A DNA stretch of 64,000 nucleotides from Roseomonas sp. KE2513 (GCF_016107305.1 NZ_RCVR01000018.1:46445-110444); one strand, 5' to 3'; positions 16,601 to 25,225 are shown, numbered from the stretch's first letter. Notes: generated from the letters alone by a model not told the origin. Numbers and translations: made by a program.

Positions 16601-18909
16601 GCCGCCAACCGCCCGATAAGCAGGTTCAGCCGCGCCGCCAATTCCTTGGCCGTCATGGCGGGCGGCTCGGGAAGGTCGAGCGTGCCGGCCTCGATGACGT
16701 CGCGAGCGACCTCCCGGCCGATGCGTTCGGCGGTGGCCGCCGGGGCGCCGTGCGCCAACTCTATGGCGGAGAGGGACGTCGAGAGACCGCGATCAGCGGC
16801 GACGATCCGCGCCGACGAAGCAGGGAGCGAGCTCGCGGCTTCATCGCCGGCTTGGACCGGCTTCATCGCCTCCATCATGGGCTGGCTGCTCGTGACGGGC
16901 GGCTCTGGGAGGACGTCGTTGGCCGGTATGGGGAGGGGCGTCGCGCCGGCAGCGGCAATAGCCGCGGCGATCCGACCCTCCGGCGTTTCGGCGTCGCTGC
17001 TACGGAAGGCATCCACCATGGCTCGCAGCACAGGATCTTCCGTGACCGGCAGGCCCGGGGGAACCCGTCCGCTTTCCAGCCGCGCCGCGACATCCTTCAC
17101 CCGGCCGCCCGGCTCCTTCCCATCCTTGGTGAGGCCAGTGAGGATCAGCGGCCGGTTCCGACGGATCGGACCATCCGCCTTGACGTCAGCGTGGAACAGC
17201 TTGGCGTACACGCGCCGTCCACCCAGCATCACGATGGCCTCGCCTTCCAGCAGCTTCTGCAAATCAGACCACGCCACCCGGTTCACCTTGCGGACTTCAG
17301 CCGAGGGGCCCTCGCGGTACTGCCCGGCCTCGCCCGCCACGAAGGAGGTGGCCTGAGTCACTTCGGTCTCGCCGGCGGTCTTCTCGATCCACTCCCGCGT
17401 GCGGTTGGCATCCTGCTGTCGCATGGCGATGGTCAGGTTGGCATTGCCGAGCAGCGAGGCAGTCTTCTCTCCCAACCGCGCCCAGATGCCCGATACCTCC
17501 TGGAAGCAGAGCCAGAACATGATGTTTAGGCCACGCCCCATCGCCAGCATACGGTCCATCCCATTGGTGGCGTAGTACGCCACCTCGTCGAACACGACGT
17601 GGAACGGGCCCTCGCCCATGCCCGGCTTGAGCGAGAAGATCTCCTTGCTGTCTCCCTCCAGCTTGGCGCCGAGGAGCTGTGCCAGCATGCCGCGAAGCGA
17701 GGCCACCACGATCTTGCCGAGCGCGGCAAGGGTGTCGTCGGAGTTCTCCAACGCCGGAAGGTTCACCACCAGGATTCGCCGGTTCAGCACCACGTCGCGC
17801 ATGTCGATGTCGCCCGACAGCACCTTGAAGATGTGCCCGAGGCTGACGGAAAGCTGTGAGAATACGCCGGTGAAATAGAACAGCGCGAAACCGTGCTGCT
17901 TGGACGGCTCCTCGCCCTTCTGCTTGTTGTAGGGCTGCGAGGTGTCATAGCCCGGCAATTCACCCAGGTAGGCTTTAAGCGGGTAGATGATGTCCTCCGG
18001 CATGGTCGGCACGGAGATCTCCGATACCTTGCCGCCGATGGCATCGCGCACGAGAAAGATGCGGTGCGAGGCCAGCATGTCGATGGAGCGCAGCTCCAGT
18101 GAGAAGCGGATCGTCTCGATGTTGATGGGGATTCCCATCTGATCGCGCATCCACACCAGCACAGGGGTAATGGTGCCAATCAGGGCCACCGCGCGGGCGC
18201 GGAACACACCGTTGCTGTCGTCGGACTTCTGCTCGCCCAGCTGAGACACCAGCAGTTCGCGGATGGCATCGGCATTACCCCCGGCGAAGGGGTTGAAGGT
18301 GTTGCTCTGCTTGATCCCGGACGCGACAAGGAAGTTCAGGACCAGCACGTCGTCCTCACGGCCGAAGCGCCGTGCCAGCGCCATCACCTCGCCATAGAGC
18401 TTGTTATCGGCCTTGCCGTCCACCAGCACGAAGCCGGAGCCGTGGGTCAGGGAGTTGGCCAGCAGGCTCAGGATAGCGGTGGTTTTACCCGCTCCGGTGG
18501 TGCCGGGGATGGTTCCGTGCTGTCGACCGTCCTCGTTGGTGATCCAGAGTTCCTGCCCCGTTACCTGGTCTATGCCGAGGAAGATCGAGCCTGCGGCCCT
18601 CTGAGGCTTGCGGTCCACCGGGCTGGGATAGTTCCAGTCCGGCTGGTCCGCGCTCCGCGGCAGGCGCAGGGGTAGCCTCACCCGCCGCCGCATCACCCAG
18701 GCCGCGTAGATGGCCGCTGTCGGCAGCAGCAAGTCGATGGACGCTGGGTAGAAGATGGACACTCCGGCACCGGCGGTCAGTGCGAGACCCGAAAACTGGC
18801 TTCCGAGCAGCTCCGCGAGGCGGACGGTGAAGGGCCGGACGTCGCGGTAGCCCATGCCGCTGCCGCGCTCGAACTGGTTCTGCGGCCCAGAGATCTCCCG
18901 CTGAATCAT
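16597..18909 (-). CDS. icmO: Type IV coupling protein, IcmO/DotL (TrbC-like)
   Basis: Cytoplasmic-membrane ATPase of about 770 aa that docks substrates to the I-type secretion channel. The start at 18909 (MIQREISGPQNQFERGSGMG) is preferred because the longer frame upstream overlaps the neighbouring gene and has no family features. There are two membrane helices (about 38-75), Walker A GTTGAGKTT at 136-144 and Walker B FHVVFDEVAYY near 437-447, then LTIAMRQQDANRTREWIEKTAGE. The C-terminal 200 residues are a Pro/Ala-rich variable tail, the usual place for adaptor binding. It is the last long gene of the icmP-icmO operon. A second copy of residues about 205-353 is encoded at 20688-21179. Confidence 0.9.
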   Translation of the reverse strand: MIQREISGPQNQFERGSGMGYRDVRPFTVRLAELLGSQFSGLALTAGAGVSIFYPASIDLLLPTAAIYAAWVMRRRVRLPLRLPRSADQPDWNYPSPVDRKPQRAAGSIFLGIDQVTGQELWITNEDGRQHGTIPGTTGAGKTTAILSLLANSLTHGSGFVLVDGKADNKLYGEVMALARRFGREDDVLVLNFLVASGIKQSNTFNPFAGGNADAIRELLVSQLGEQKSDDSNGVFRARAVALIGTITPVLVWMRDQMGIPINIETIRFSLELRSIDMLASHRIFLVRDAIGGKVSEISVPTMPEDIIYPLKAYLGELPGYDTSQPYNKQKGEEPSKQHGFALFYFTGVFSQLSVSLGHIFKVLSGDIDMRDVVLNRRILVVNLPALENSDDTLAALGKIVVASLRGMLAQLLGAKLEGDSKEIFSLKPGMGEGPFHVVFDEVAYYATNGMDRMLAMGRGLNIMFWLCFQEVSGIWARLGEKTASLLGNANLTIAMRQQDANRTREWIEKTAGETEVTQATSFVAGEAGQYREGPSAEVRKVNRVAWSDLQKLLEGEAIVMLGGRRVYAKLFHADVKADGPIRRNRPLILTGLTKDGKEPGGRVKDVAARLESGRVPPGLPVTEDPVLRAMVDAFRSSDAETPEGRIAAAIAAAGATPLPIPANDVLPEPPVTSSQPMMEAMKPVQAGDEAASSLPASSARIVAADRGLSTSLSAIELAHGAPAATAERIGREVARDVIEAGTLDLPEPPAMTAKELAARLNLLIGRLAA

Positions 18910-18919
18910 CGCCCCGACC

Positions 18920-19393
18920 TCAGCGCTCGAGGCCGAAGGCGTTACGAGGCGGCGTTCCCGGCGATCCGGCGACCACCGGGGCCGGGGAGGGGGGGACGAC
19001 ACGCGGGGGCTGCGCCAGCTGCTGCTGCAGCATCGGGGGCAGTTGCGGGAGCGGCGGTAGCTGCACCTCGGCGCCGCGTGCGGGCGCAAGCTGGAGAGGG
19101 GCATCCGGCAAGGATGGCACCGCCCGCATCACCGTCGGGGGCTGCGCCCGAAGGCCGGCATCTGCCGCGCGGCCGCTGGACGGCGACGCAGTGAGCTGGC
19201 CGACGCCGAACGCCACGACCACGGCCGCCGCGCCGCCCAGCCAGGGAAGCAAGGACCGACGCGTCTCCTGCTTTGTCGCCTCCGCCAGGTGGACATGGAT
19301 ATGCATCCCGTCCGGCCCTGCCGCCCAGGCCCCGGAGGGTACTTCGCGGGACAAACCCCGCTCCTCACGATCTCGCACGTCGCTACCGGCCAT
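18920..19393 (-). CDS. Single-helix membrane protein between icmP and icmO
   Basis: Protein of 157 aa, start ATG at 19393 overlapping the icmP stop (ATGA). It has a cytosolic head (MAGSDVRDREERGLSRE...IHVHLAEATKQETRRS), one membrane helix (LLPWLGGAAAVVVAFGVGQL) and a Pro/Gln-rich periplasmic tail (LPPLPQLPPMLQQQLAQPPR). I recognise no family; the layout suggests a small channel-associated protein. A copy of the dispersed CGTTCGCGYC element lies 41 bp upstream, inside the icmP coding end, which suggests separate transcription of this gene and icmO. Confidence 0.7.
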   Translation of the reverse strand: MAGSDVRDREERGLSREVPSGAWAAGPDGMHIHVHLAEATKQETRRSLLPWLGGAAAVVVAFGVGQLTASPSSGRAADAGLRAQPPTVMRAVPSLPDAPLQLAPARGAEVQLPPLPQLPPMLQQQLAQPPRVVPPSPAPVVAGSPGTPPRNAFGLER

Positions 19394-20691
19394 CACGGCT
19401 GCTCCTTCTGCTCTTCCCGATGCTGCTTGATTGCGGCGCGAACGGCGCGCAGGGCTGAATCCACGTCGGGCTCGAACAGCGGGCACCGCGCCTGCCGTTC
19501 GGCATTCCAGTGCGCGCGGGCGCCGACGGCCTCGACACGGGGGTTCGGGTGGGCGTTCTGCCCCAGCCCGTGGCCAGGGAAGCCGAGCGAGTGCAGGGCG
19601 TACCAGAGCCCCCGGTCCACCAGCTTGAGCCCGTTGAACTGCGCCGGAGCCAGAACGCCTCCGTTCAGCCGCGCCGCATTCAGCAGGCTCATGAGCGCGG
19701 TGGTCTCGAAAGCATGGTGCCGGGTGATGGCCTCGGCCGGCCTGCCCACCGTCCCATCGCCGATCAGCGCGTCTGCGGCCGCGAGCACCGAGGGCGGCAC
19801 CGGAAGCAAGGCCTCGGGGCCGGCCGGCCCATGCCCTGTGTCGGATGCAAGAGCTTCGGCGAAGTCGCCCAGCAGCAAGAGGCTTTCCTCGCGACGGCCG
19901 GCCAGGTGCAGAGCAAAGGCTGCGAACATCACCCGGGACTGCGGGCGGGCAGCGGTTGCACCACGCCAGACCGGCCCGAGCTGGGCGATGAGCCCCTTCC
20001 TGACCCGATCGGCGTCGTACTCGGACGATGCTTCCTGAAGCTTGCGCCACTTCCGCTTAGGCTTGGCCTCGGCCGCGCTCCCGGCCTGTTCCGCCTCGGG
20101 AGCTGCCTGCTGCGCCGAGGTTGACGGCCCCGTGGCCGCTTCCACCTCCTTCTGTTCCACCGGCAGGCGGAGCAGCCACTCGTGTGGATGAAGGGCAGGG
20201 TCAGCTGGGCGGGGCGCGCCTGTTCCGAGCGGGACGAGCCGCAAGCCTCGGCCGAGATAGGCACCGGCCGCGCGGAAGAAGCGCGCCTGCTCCCGTGCCA
20301 GCCCGTCGAGGTCGAACCGGCGCCGGAACCGGGCCGGCGGCGCCCACACGAAACACAGGACGGCCAGAGCGCCGATCAGTGCCGCGGCGGGTATGCGGAT
20401 AACGGTGTTGACCCTACCACTCATCGCCATGAGCTCATCAAAGGTCACTGTCTCGTAGCGAGCGACCGCCACCATTCTCGACAGGCCTCCGAGTTCGTCC
20501 GTCACCAGCGAAAGCGCCGAAATCTTCCACAGCTGCAGGGCTGCGACCGCCTCCACCACCTCCGTGTGGTGGTAGCTCCACAGCATCCAGCCGCCAAAGG
20601 CTAGGCCGACGACGATCACGGCGAGACTGAGAAAAGTGTAGTCGTCGCTCGAGGCCCAGCCCGAGCGCCCGGTGCCCTTGCCAACGCTCAC
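19393..20691 (-). CDS. icmP: I-type T4SS protein IcmP/DotM (TrbA-like)
   Basis: Inner-membrane protein of 432 aa that forms the coupling complex with IcmO. There are two membrane helices (about 18-40, FLSLAVIVVGLAFGGWMLWSY, and about 95-115, ALIGALAVLCFVWAPP), a Lys/Glu-rich linker, and the conserved DotM C-terminal region HHAFETTALMSLLNAARLNGGVLAPAQFNGLKLVDRGLWYALHSLG. The start codon is GTG, overlapping by GTGA the stop of the upstream IcmO-like short protein, so the three proteins are co-translated. The 3' end carries a copy of the island-wide element, which constrains the codons for LRAVRAAI. Confidence 0.88.
   Translation of the reverse strand: MSVGKGTGRSGWASSDDYTFLSLAVIVVGLAFGGWMLWSYHHTEVVEAVAALQLWKISALSLVTDELGGLSRMVAVARYETVTFDELMAMSGRVNTVIRIPAAALIGALAVLCFVWAPPARFRRRFDLDGLAREQARFFRAAGAYLGRGLRLVPLGTGAPRPADPALHPHEWLLRLPVEQKEVEAATGPSTSAQQAAPEAEQAGSAAEAKPKRKWRKLQEASSEYDADRVRKGLIAQLGPVWRGATAARPQSRVMFAAFALHLAGRREESLLLLGDFAEALASDTGHGPAGPEALLPVPPSVLAAADALIGDGTVGRPAEAITRHHAFETTALMSLLNAARLNGGVLAPAQFNGLKLVDRGLWYALHSLGFPGHGLGQNAHPNPRVEAVGARAHWNAERQARCPLFEPDVDSALRAVRAAIKQHREEQKEQP
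19435..19444 (-). promoter_or_regulatory. Dispersed island element, copy 1
   Basis: Minus strand CGTTCGCGCC (extended GCGCGCCGTTCGCGCCGC), 41 bp before the start at 19393. It is the only copy lying inside a coding region (end of icmP). Confidence 0.7.
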
Positions 20692-21179
20692 GACGGGAGC
20701 CTCCCGGCGGTCCAGGAGGGCAAGGCCACGAACAGCACCCTGGCGTGCTGCCGACGGGCCTCGCCGCCACGCTGGCCATCATACGGGAGGGCCGTATCGT
20801 AGCCCGGAAGGTCCGCGAGATAGGCGTTCAGCGGATAGATCAGGCTCTCGGGCATGTTCGGCACAGGCTGCTCGCGGAACCACCCCGTGGCCCAGCACGG
20901 CATGAGGAAGGCGCGCCGGTTCGCGAGAGTGGCGACCGAGCGCAGCTGCAGCGCCAAGCGGATCGCGGCCCCGTCGAGGCGCAAAGCCTCGCGGTCCCGC
21001 ATCCATGTCAGCACCGCTGCTGCCGCGCCCAGCAGGCGAGTGGCCCGGCTTGTCAGCGGATCGCCGTCGCCCGCCGTCTGCCCGCCCCCGAGGTGGCGCA
21101 GCAATAGATCGCGGATATCGATGGCATCACCGTTACGAAGGGACTGCGGTGGATCGGGGAGGGTAGGCGGCACGTACAT
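20688..21179 (-). CDS. Stand-alone paralogue of the central IcmO domain
   Basis: Protein of 163 aa. From LRNGDAIDIRDLLLRHLGGG to LPYDGQRGGEARRQHARVLFVALP it aligns by eye with IcmO residues about 205-353. Shared landmarks are VLTWMRD (IcmO VLVWMRD), LALQLRSVATLANRRAFLM (SLELRSIDMLASHRIFLV), PNMPESLIYPLNAYLADLPGYDT (PTMPEDIIYPLKAYLGELPGYDT) and ALPYDGQRGGEARRQHA (SQPYNKQKGEEPSKQHG). It has no Walker A or B. It is intact, with its own ATG, a GTGA overlap with icmP and the island element 42 bp upstream, so it is probably expressed. It may be a non-catalytic subunit that sits in or modulates the IcmO hexamer. Confidence 0.8.
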   Translation of the reverse strand: MYVPPTLPDPPQSLRNGDAIDIRDLLLRHLGGGQTAGDGDPLTSRATRLLGAAAAVLTWMRDREALRLDGAAIRLALQLRSVATLANRRAFLMPCWATGWFREQPVPNMPESLIYPLNAYLADLPGYDTALPYDGQRGGEARRQHARVLFVALPSWTAGRLPS

Positions 21180-21221
21180 TGGGATGGCTCCAGTGGCGAC
21201 ACGCGAACCGTGCCGCCCCGC

Positions 21222-21231
21222 GACGCGAACG
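21222..21231 (-). promoter_or_regulatory. Dispersed island element, copy 2
   Basis: Minus strand CGTTCGCGTC (extended ACGCGCCGTTCGCGTCGCG), 42 bp before the start at 21179. A second, looser GGTTCGCGTG lies nearer the gene. Confidence 0.75.
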
Positions 21232-21302
21232 GCGCGTAGTCACATGCCCCCGCCCGAAATCTACCCGTCCATTTCCGCGCAATGTGCTGACACGGCAGGA
21301 GG

Positions 21303-21812
21303 TTAGTGCGCAGCGATCCGAGTTGCTGGCACGGCAATGAGCTGCAGCCGCATGACGTGCTCCAGGACCTTGCGGAGATAGCGTGTCTTGTAGACGTCGG
21401 TGCGTGAATGGTAGCGACCCACGCCCTCCCAGAAGTCACCGCCGGCGCCGTCGATCTCCCGCCGCAGGATCCACGCTCCAGCTTCAACATTGGCGCAGAA
21501 GTTGTTCAGCAGCGCCTCGCGAGCGGCCGCAGTCGTGGTGTTCCAGCGCCGAGCGATGGTCGGCAGATGGATCTGGTTGATCTGCATCGGTCCGATATCC
21601 ACCGTGGCGTTGGTGTTCTGGCTCGCCCGTCCGATTGAGCCCCCCTCTACCGACAGCAGCACTGCAATCACCCCCGGCGGCAAGCGATGCAGTGCCGCCG
21701 CGGCCTGGATGCACTCGGTCACGGCCGCCACGGTGCCGTCCGACACCGAGGCCTTGGCGGGTGCTGCGGCCACAGCCGCAGCGGCAAGCGCCGCGAGAAG
21801 GAATGTCCTCAT
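21303..21812 (-). CDS. Periplasmic lytic transglycosylase (SLT fold)
   Basis: Peptidoglycan-cleaving enzyme of 169 aa that would open the wall for the secretion channel. It has a signal peptide MRTFLLAALAAAAVAAAPAKA and then IQAAAALHRLPPGVIAVLLSVEGGSIG with catalytic Glu at about residue 56. DIGPMQINQIHLPTIARRW corresponds to the conserved GxMQI segment, and NVEAGAWILRREI and YHSRTDVYKTRYL follow. These are the four motifs of the SLT/VirB1-like family. The start at 21812 overlaps the upstream gene's stop (ATGA). It is the last gene of the dotD-dotC-dotB-icmT operon. Confidence 0.9.
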   Translation of the reverse strand: MRTFLLAALAAAAVAAAPAKASVSDGTVAAVTECIQAAAALHRLPPGVIAVLLSVEGGSIGRASQNTNATVDIGPMQINQIHLPTIARRWNTTTAAAREALLNNFCANVEAGAWILRREIDGAGGDFWEGVGRYHSRTDVYKTRYLRKVLEHVMRLQLIAVPATRIAAH

Positions 21813-22249
21813 GGCGTTGGTCCCTGCGGGCGGCTTGGGGTGGCTTCGCGCCCATCCGTGACCCCGAAGGGCCGCAGTTGCTGCCAGAGCTTGGCGAAAT
21901 CGCTGACCGGCAGCGCCGACGGGCTGCCGGTCCGCTCGATGGCTTCCATGGCCGACAGCATCACCACTGAGAAGGGCGCACCCCGGATGCCTTTCACCCG
22001 GTAGCCCAGCAACGCGTCGGGGTCGTGCTCCTGCTCGATCCCCAGGTGCCGACCCGTCGCGGCCCGCCACACGACATTCGCCGCCGCCAGGAAGTTCGGC
22101 ATCAAGCCGTCCGGGGCCGCGACCAATGCCGCGGGCAGCCGGTGATCGAGGCCGGTAGCCTCGTCGCGAAGCAGCAGCGGTCGCCCGTCGCGCTCCACCA
22201 GCCGTTGAAGCGTGCGCCCGACCGCGCCGAGGTTTAACGCCTCGCTCAC
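21809..22249 (-). CDS. Unassigned conjugation protein after IcmT (TraL position)
   Basis: Soluble protein of about 146 aa. GTG at 22249 overlaps the icmT stop (GTGA). It reads NLGAVGRTLQRLVERDGRPLLLRDEATG and MPNFLAAANVVWRAATGRHLGIEQEHDPDALLGYRVKGIRGAPFSVVMLSAMEAIERTG, without signal peptide or membrane helix. In IncI plasmids the gene after traK (icmT) is traL, so by position this may be its counterpart, but I see no sequence feature that proves it. Helical content suggests a small cytosolic chaperone or adaptor. Confidence 0.6.
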   Translation of the reverse strand: MSEALNLGAVGRTLQRLVERDGRPLLLRDEATGLDHRLPAALVAAPDGLMPNFLAAANVVWRAATGRHLGIEQEHDPDALLGYRVKGIRGAPFSVVMLSAMEAIERTGSPSALPVSDFAKLWQQLRPFGVTDGREATPSRPQGPTP

Positions 22250-22494
22250 GCCAGCCTCCGCCGCTTCCAGGCCGGCACCGCCGGGCGGAGCCGGCCAACA
22301 AGCCAGCCCCGGACGATGCGGAACAGCGCCGGCAGGGTCAGCCCGAAGAATGAGAGCACGCCGAAGAAGGCAGTCCCGAGAAGGGCAATGTAGAGGGTCG
22401 TCCAGCTCCAGTAGGTGACGAAGCACAGCACCGGCAGCAAGGCTCGGGCGTCCAGCATCAGGAACCGAATGGGCAGTGCGGTGTTCCTCCACAT
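22246..22494 (-). CDS. icmT: IcmT-family small membrane protein (TraK-like)
   Basis: Protein of 82 aa starting MWRNTALPIRFLMLDARALLPVLCF, with YWSWTTLYIALLGTAFFGVL and FFGLTLPALFRIVRGWLVG. The pattern 'WR.ta.P.rf...DarA..pll.f' then two hydrophobic segments and 'FG.tlp..lR..R..l.G' is the IcmT signature. It belongs to the inner-membrane part of I-type systems. It starts where dotB ends and overlaps the next gene by 4 bp, which supports the dotB-icmT order seen in IncI plasmids (traJ-traK). Confidence 0.85.
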   Translation of the reverse strand: MWRNTALPIRFLMLDARALLPVLCFVTYWSWTTLYIALLGTAFFGVLSFFGLTLPALFRIVRGWLVGRLRPAVPAWKRRRLA

Positions 22495-23663
22495 CAGCCG
22501 ATCCTCCTCATCTCACCTTCGGCGACGGTGGGGCTGATCCGGCCCTCCTCCAGCGCCCGGGTGATGGCCTTGCGATAGGACTGGCCGTCCGTCTCCAGCG
22601 TGGTGCGGATCAGGTCGGGCCAGTCGGAGGGAGAGGTCTGCATCAGGCGCCTCCGCAGCGGGGCGTCGAAGACGAGGTACTCGCGCAGCGCGGTGCGCTT
22701 GCCGTCCGTCGAGAACACCAGGCGTTGGTTGATGATAAGCCGCAGTGACTGAGCGATCGAGGTGACAAGGTTGTCGCGTTCGTCACCGGGGCACAGCGCC
22801 ACCATGCGCTGGATCGTCAGTGCCAAGTCGTCGGCGTGGATGGTGGTGGTCACCGTCGAGCCCGCCATGGCAGCGTTGAGCGATGCGGACATCGTCGCCC
22901 CGTCGCGGCTCTCGCCGACGATGATGTCAGTGGCCTCCCGCCGCCAGCAGCCGCGGATGAAGGCCTCGAAGGTCGGCAGATCCCGCGGGATCTCCGTTTG
23001 CGCGATGGTCGAAGTCGGGCCCTCGAGACGGTCGAGCAGGAACTCGATGGGCGCCGCGCCCTCGACGATGTTGTAGTGGCCGTTCGGATCTCTCAGCTTG
23101 GCAACCGTGAAGCCGCCGATCAGCGTGCTCTTGCCCGAGCCGGTGGAGCCGCTGACCACCACGAAGCCGCCCCGCGGTCGGTAGTTCTCGAGAATCTCCG
23201 GCTCGACGAGCTGCGCATCGAGGTCCGGGGGCATGTCGGGAATGGGGCGCAGCACCAGGTTCGCTCCGCCGCGGCGGCTGGTGTGGATGGGAGTGGCGTT
23301 GACGCGGAACCGCAGCCGCTCGGAGCGGCTGATCGCCACGGCGTAGGATACGTCGAAGTCCGATCCGCCCTGCAGGCGGGCGGTGCCGTCGGCACCGTAG
23401 AGGTGGTTGGTCACGACGGACACCTCCACCTCGCTCAGCGCCTTGCTGGTCGCCTTGCGGTTGCGGCCATGAACCATGATCCAGACCGGATGGCCGGTCT
23501 GGAAGGAGATGCGCGAGGCCCCCTGGCGGTGTGCCCAGATGAGCAGGGAATCCAGCCCAGGGGCGGACTTGCGGGGGTCTTCGACCCAGCGAAGTCCCTG
23601 CTCGGGCCACCCTTCGGAGGAGGGCCCGATGTCTTCGTGGACTGCTTCCAGCACGGCGCTCAT
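22494..23663 (-). CDS. dotB: Secretion ATPase DotB (TraJ-like)
   Basis: Hexameric cytoplasmic ATPase of 389 aa of the PilT/VirB11 superfamily that powers assembly or substrate transfer. The N-terminal domain contains LIWAHRQGASRISFQTGHPVWI. Walker A is SGSTGSGKST at about 171-180. The Asp box is VEGAAPIEFLLD, and the family segment DIIVGESRDGATMSASLNAAMAGSTVTTTIHAD holds Walker B-like and His-box residues. Some residues vary from PilT (ESRD for ERD). It overlaps dotC by 4 bp upstream, and its last base is the first base of the icmT start codon. Confidence 0.92.
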   Translation of the reverse strand: MSAVLEAVHEDIGPSSEGWPEQGLRWVEDPRKSAPGLDSLLIWAHRQGASRISFQTGHPVWIMVHGRNRKATSKALSEVEVSVVTNHLYGADGTARLQGGSDFDVSYAVAISRSERLRFRVNATPIHTSRRGGANLVLRPIPDMPPDLDAQLVEPEILENYRPRGGFVVVSGSTGSGKSTLIGGFTVAKLRDPNGHYNIVEGAAPIEFLLDRLEGPTSTIAQTEIPRDLPTFEAFIRGCWRREATDIIVGESRDGATMSASLNAAMAGSTVTTTIHADDLALTIQRMVALCPGDERDNLVTSIAQSLRLIINQRLVFSTDGKRTALREYLVFDAPLRRRLMQTSPSDWPDLIRTTLETDGQSYRKAITRALEEGRISPTVAEGEMRRIG

Positions 23664-24625
23664 CGGCAGCCCGCCCCCGGCTGCCAGCGCCTTGGGTTGC
23701 GCTGCAGCCCCGGCTGGTCGGTGATCCGCACGGTGCGATCCCCGATCGCCAGACGCGAGCGGCCGCCGTCGGCGGCGCTGCTCTCGAAGGCGATACGCGG
23801 CTCCTCCACCAGCCCGGCGCGCAGCAGCACCCGGAAGCGGGCCATGCCGATCAGGTCGCGCTGCAGGCGGCCGAGGTCGGACAGGAAGATGTTGACCGCC
23901 TGCTTCTCGCCCTGGGCCCAGCCTTCGGCGACCCAGCGATCCCAGTACCGCACCTCCTGACGGGTCCGTGGCAGGGCGGCATCGGCCGGCCGGGCCGGAG
24001 TGCCCCAGGATCGCACGAGGTAGGAGCGCCAGTCCGGCGGGGCCGAGGTCAGCTGCGCCTCGCGTGTGATCTCGAAGATGCAGCTGGTTTCTCGGGCCAC
24101 CTGCCCGTTCTCGCCCAGCGCGAAGGCCATCTGCGCCTCCGACACGATCGGGGGGCGCATCAGCGTCTGGCCGCCCCCGACCGAGAGCACCAGCGGACGG
24201 AAGTCGTAGGTTGTGGTGAGCTGGGCCTCGTAGCGGCGCAGCATCTCGTTGATGGCGAAGGACCGGCCCGCGAGGCCACCCTGGGCGCCGTAGATCGTGG
24301 CCGCTTGGCGCAGCACCTCGGCACGTCCGGTTTCGAGACCGTCGCCCACTTGATCGCCGGGGCGGGCCGCCTGCAGGGCCTCCAGCGAAGGCGGAGCCTC
24401 CACGCCCTCGACCACGGGCAGGGTGCCGGCGCCGGTGATAGGCTGATTGATCTGGTCGGCCAAAGTGCGTGAGGCGGCCTCATACTGCGCCTGCCCCGGC
24501 ATGAGCGGGCTCGCCAGGAAGCTGACGCTGCCCTCGGCGCGGGCCGCCGGGGCGAGGACCAGGGCCGCGAGCGCTGTCGCGGCCAACAGTGCGGGACGCG
24601 GACCGGAGCGGCGGGGCTCAGACAT
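23660..24625 (-). CDS. dotC: DotC-family outer-membrane-complex protein (TraI-like)
   Basis: Secreted protein of 321 aa. The start at 24625 (MSEPRRSGPRPALLAATALAALVLAPAARA) gives a clean Sec signal peptide. Unlike DotC of Legionella no lipobox Cys follows, so it may not be lipidated. Conserved DotC features are YGAQGGLAGRSFAINEMLRRYEAQLTTTYDFRPLVL, PPIVSEAQMAFAL and VRYWDRWVAEGWAQGEKQAVNIFLSDLGRLQRDLIGM. It works with DotD and IcmK/DotH in the outer-membrane core. It overlaps dotD by 8 bp and dotB by 4 bp. Confidence 0.88.
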   Translation of the reverse strand: MSEPRRSGPRPALLAATALAALVLAPAARAEGSVSFLASPLMPGQAQYEAASRTLADQINQPITGAGTLPVVEGVEAPPSLEALQAARPGDQVGDGLETGRAEVLRQAATIYGAQGGLAGRSFAINEMLRRYEAQLTTTYDFRPLVLSVGGGQTLMRPPIVSEAQMAFALGENGQVARETSCIFEITREAQLTSAPPDWRSYLVRSWGTPARPADAALPRTRQEVRYWDRWVAEGWAQGEKQAVNIFLSDLGRLQRDLIGMARFRVLLRAGLVEEPRIAFESSAADGGRSRLAIGDRTVRITDQPGLQRNPRRWQPGAGCR

Positions 24626-25091
24626 GGTGCACCACCTGCACGGTGCGGCTGGCCAGGTCGAGCTGCACGGTGGCATAGGCGCCCGCCTGCTCGCCCAGGG
24701 CGGCGAAAGCGTCCACCAGGGTGGTGGAGGGTAGGTTGACCGCCACGGGCACGGGCTGCGGCCGCTCAACCCCGGACACAACCACGGTGTAGCCGATGGT
24801 CCCGGCCAGCTTGCGCACGCCGTCGGCCAGCGGCCCGTTCCAGGTGAAGGCCACCGGACGCCGGAGCTCCTCCGGCACCACCGGACCTTGGCCGGCGGCC
24901 AGCGCTGGGCGGTTCAAGCCGCCGAGCTGGGCCATCTGCTGGCCGACCTGCTCCATAGAGCGGCGCAGCGCCACCTCGGGATTGGGCATGCCGGTGGTGA
25001 CGATCTCGGTGGTCGGGCCTGTGCCGGCGCAGCCAGCCAGGCCCACGAGCCCCGCGAGTACCGTCGCCAACCTCAGTCGTGTGCTTGCCAT
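24618..25091 (-). CDS. dotD: DotD-family lipoprotein (TraH-like)
   Basis: Lipoprotein of 157 aa. Signal peptide MASTRLRLATVLAGLVGLAGCAG places the lipidated Cys at 21. The body has PVAFTWNGPLADGVRKLAGTIGYTV and VNLPSTTLVDAFAALGEQAGAYATVQLDLASRTVQVVH, the secretin N0-like fold known for DotD. Such lipoproteins help DotH reach the outer membrane. It is first in the dotD-dotC-dotB-icmT-traL?-slt operon and has a copy of the island element 40 bp upstream. Confidence 0.88.
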   Translation of the reverse strand: MASTRLRLATVLAGLVGLAGCAGTGPTTEIVTTGMPNPEVALRRSMEQVGQQMAQLGGLNRPALAAGQGPVVPEELRRPVAFTWNGPLADGVRKLAGTIGYTVVVSGVERPQPVPVAVNLPSTTLVDAFAALGEQAGAYATVQLDLASRTVQVVHHV

Positions 25092-25131
25092 GGGGATCTC
25101 CAGCTCGTCGAAGCGGAGAGTGCGGGCAGTC

Positions 25132-25141
25132 GGCGCGAACG
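25132..25141 (-). promoter_or_regulatory. Dispersed island element, copy 3
   Basis: Minus strand CGTTCGCGCC (extended ACGCGCCGTTCGCGCCGAC), 40 bp before the dotD start. Confidence 0.75.
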
Positions 25142-25186
25142 GCGCGTCGCACCATCGAGGCGGATGGTACCGAATTAGGAATACCC

Positions 25187-25225
25187 TTGATTTCAGTGCC
25201 AGGCGGCTGGCATATGTCTGGCATA
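25187..25225 (+). promoter_or_regulatory. vapBC promoter with a direct-repeat operator
   Basis: A TTGATT box (25187-25192), an 18-bp spacer and CATATG (25211-25216) form a plausible promoter. Two direct repeats CTGGCATA at 25207-25214 and 25218-25225, one helical turn apart, overlap the -10 region. This fits autorepression by the VapBC complex. VapB starts 22 bp later. Confidence 0.5.
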
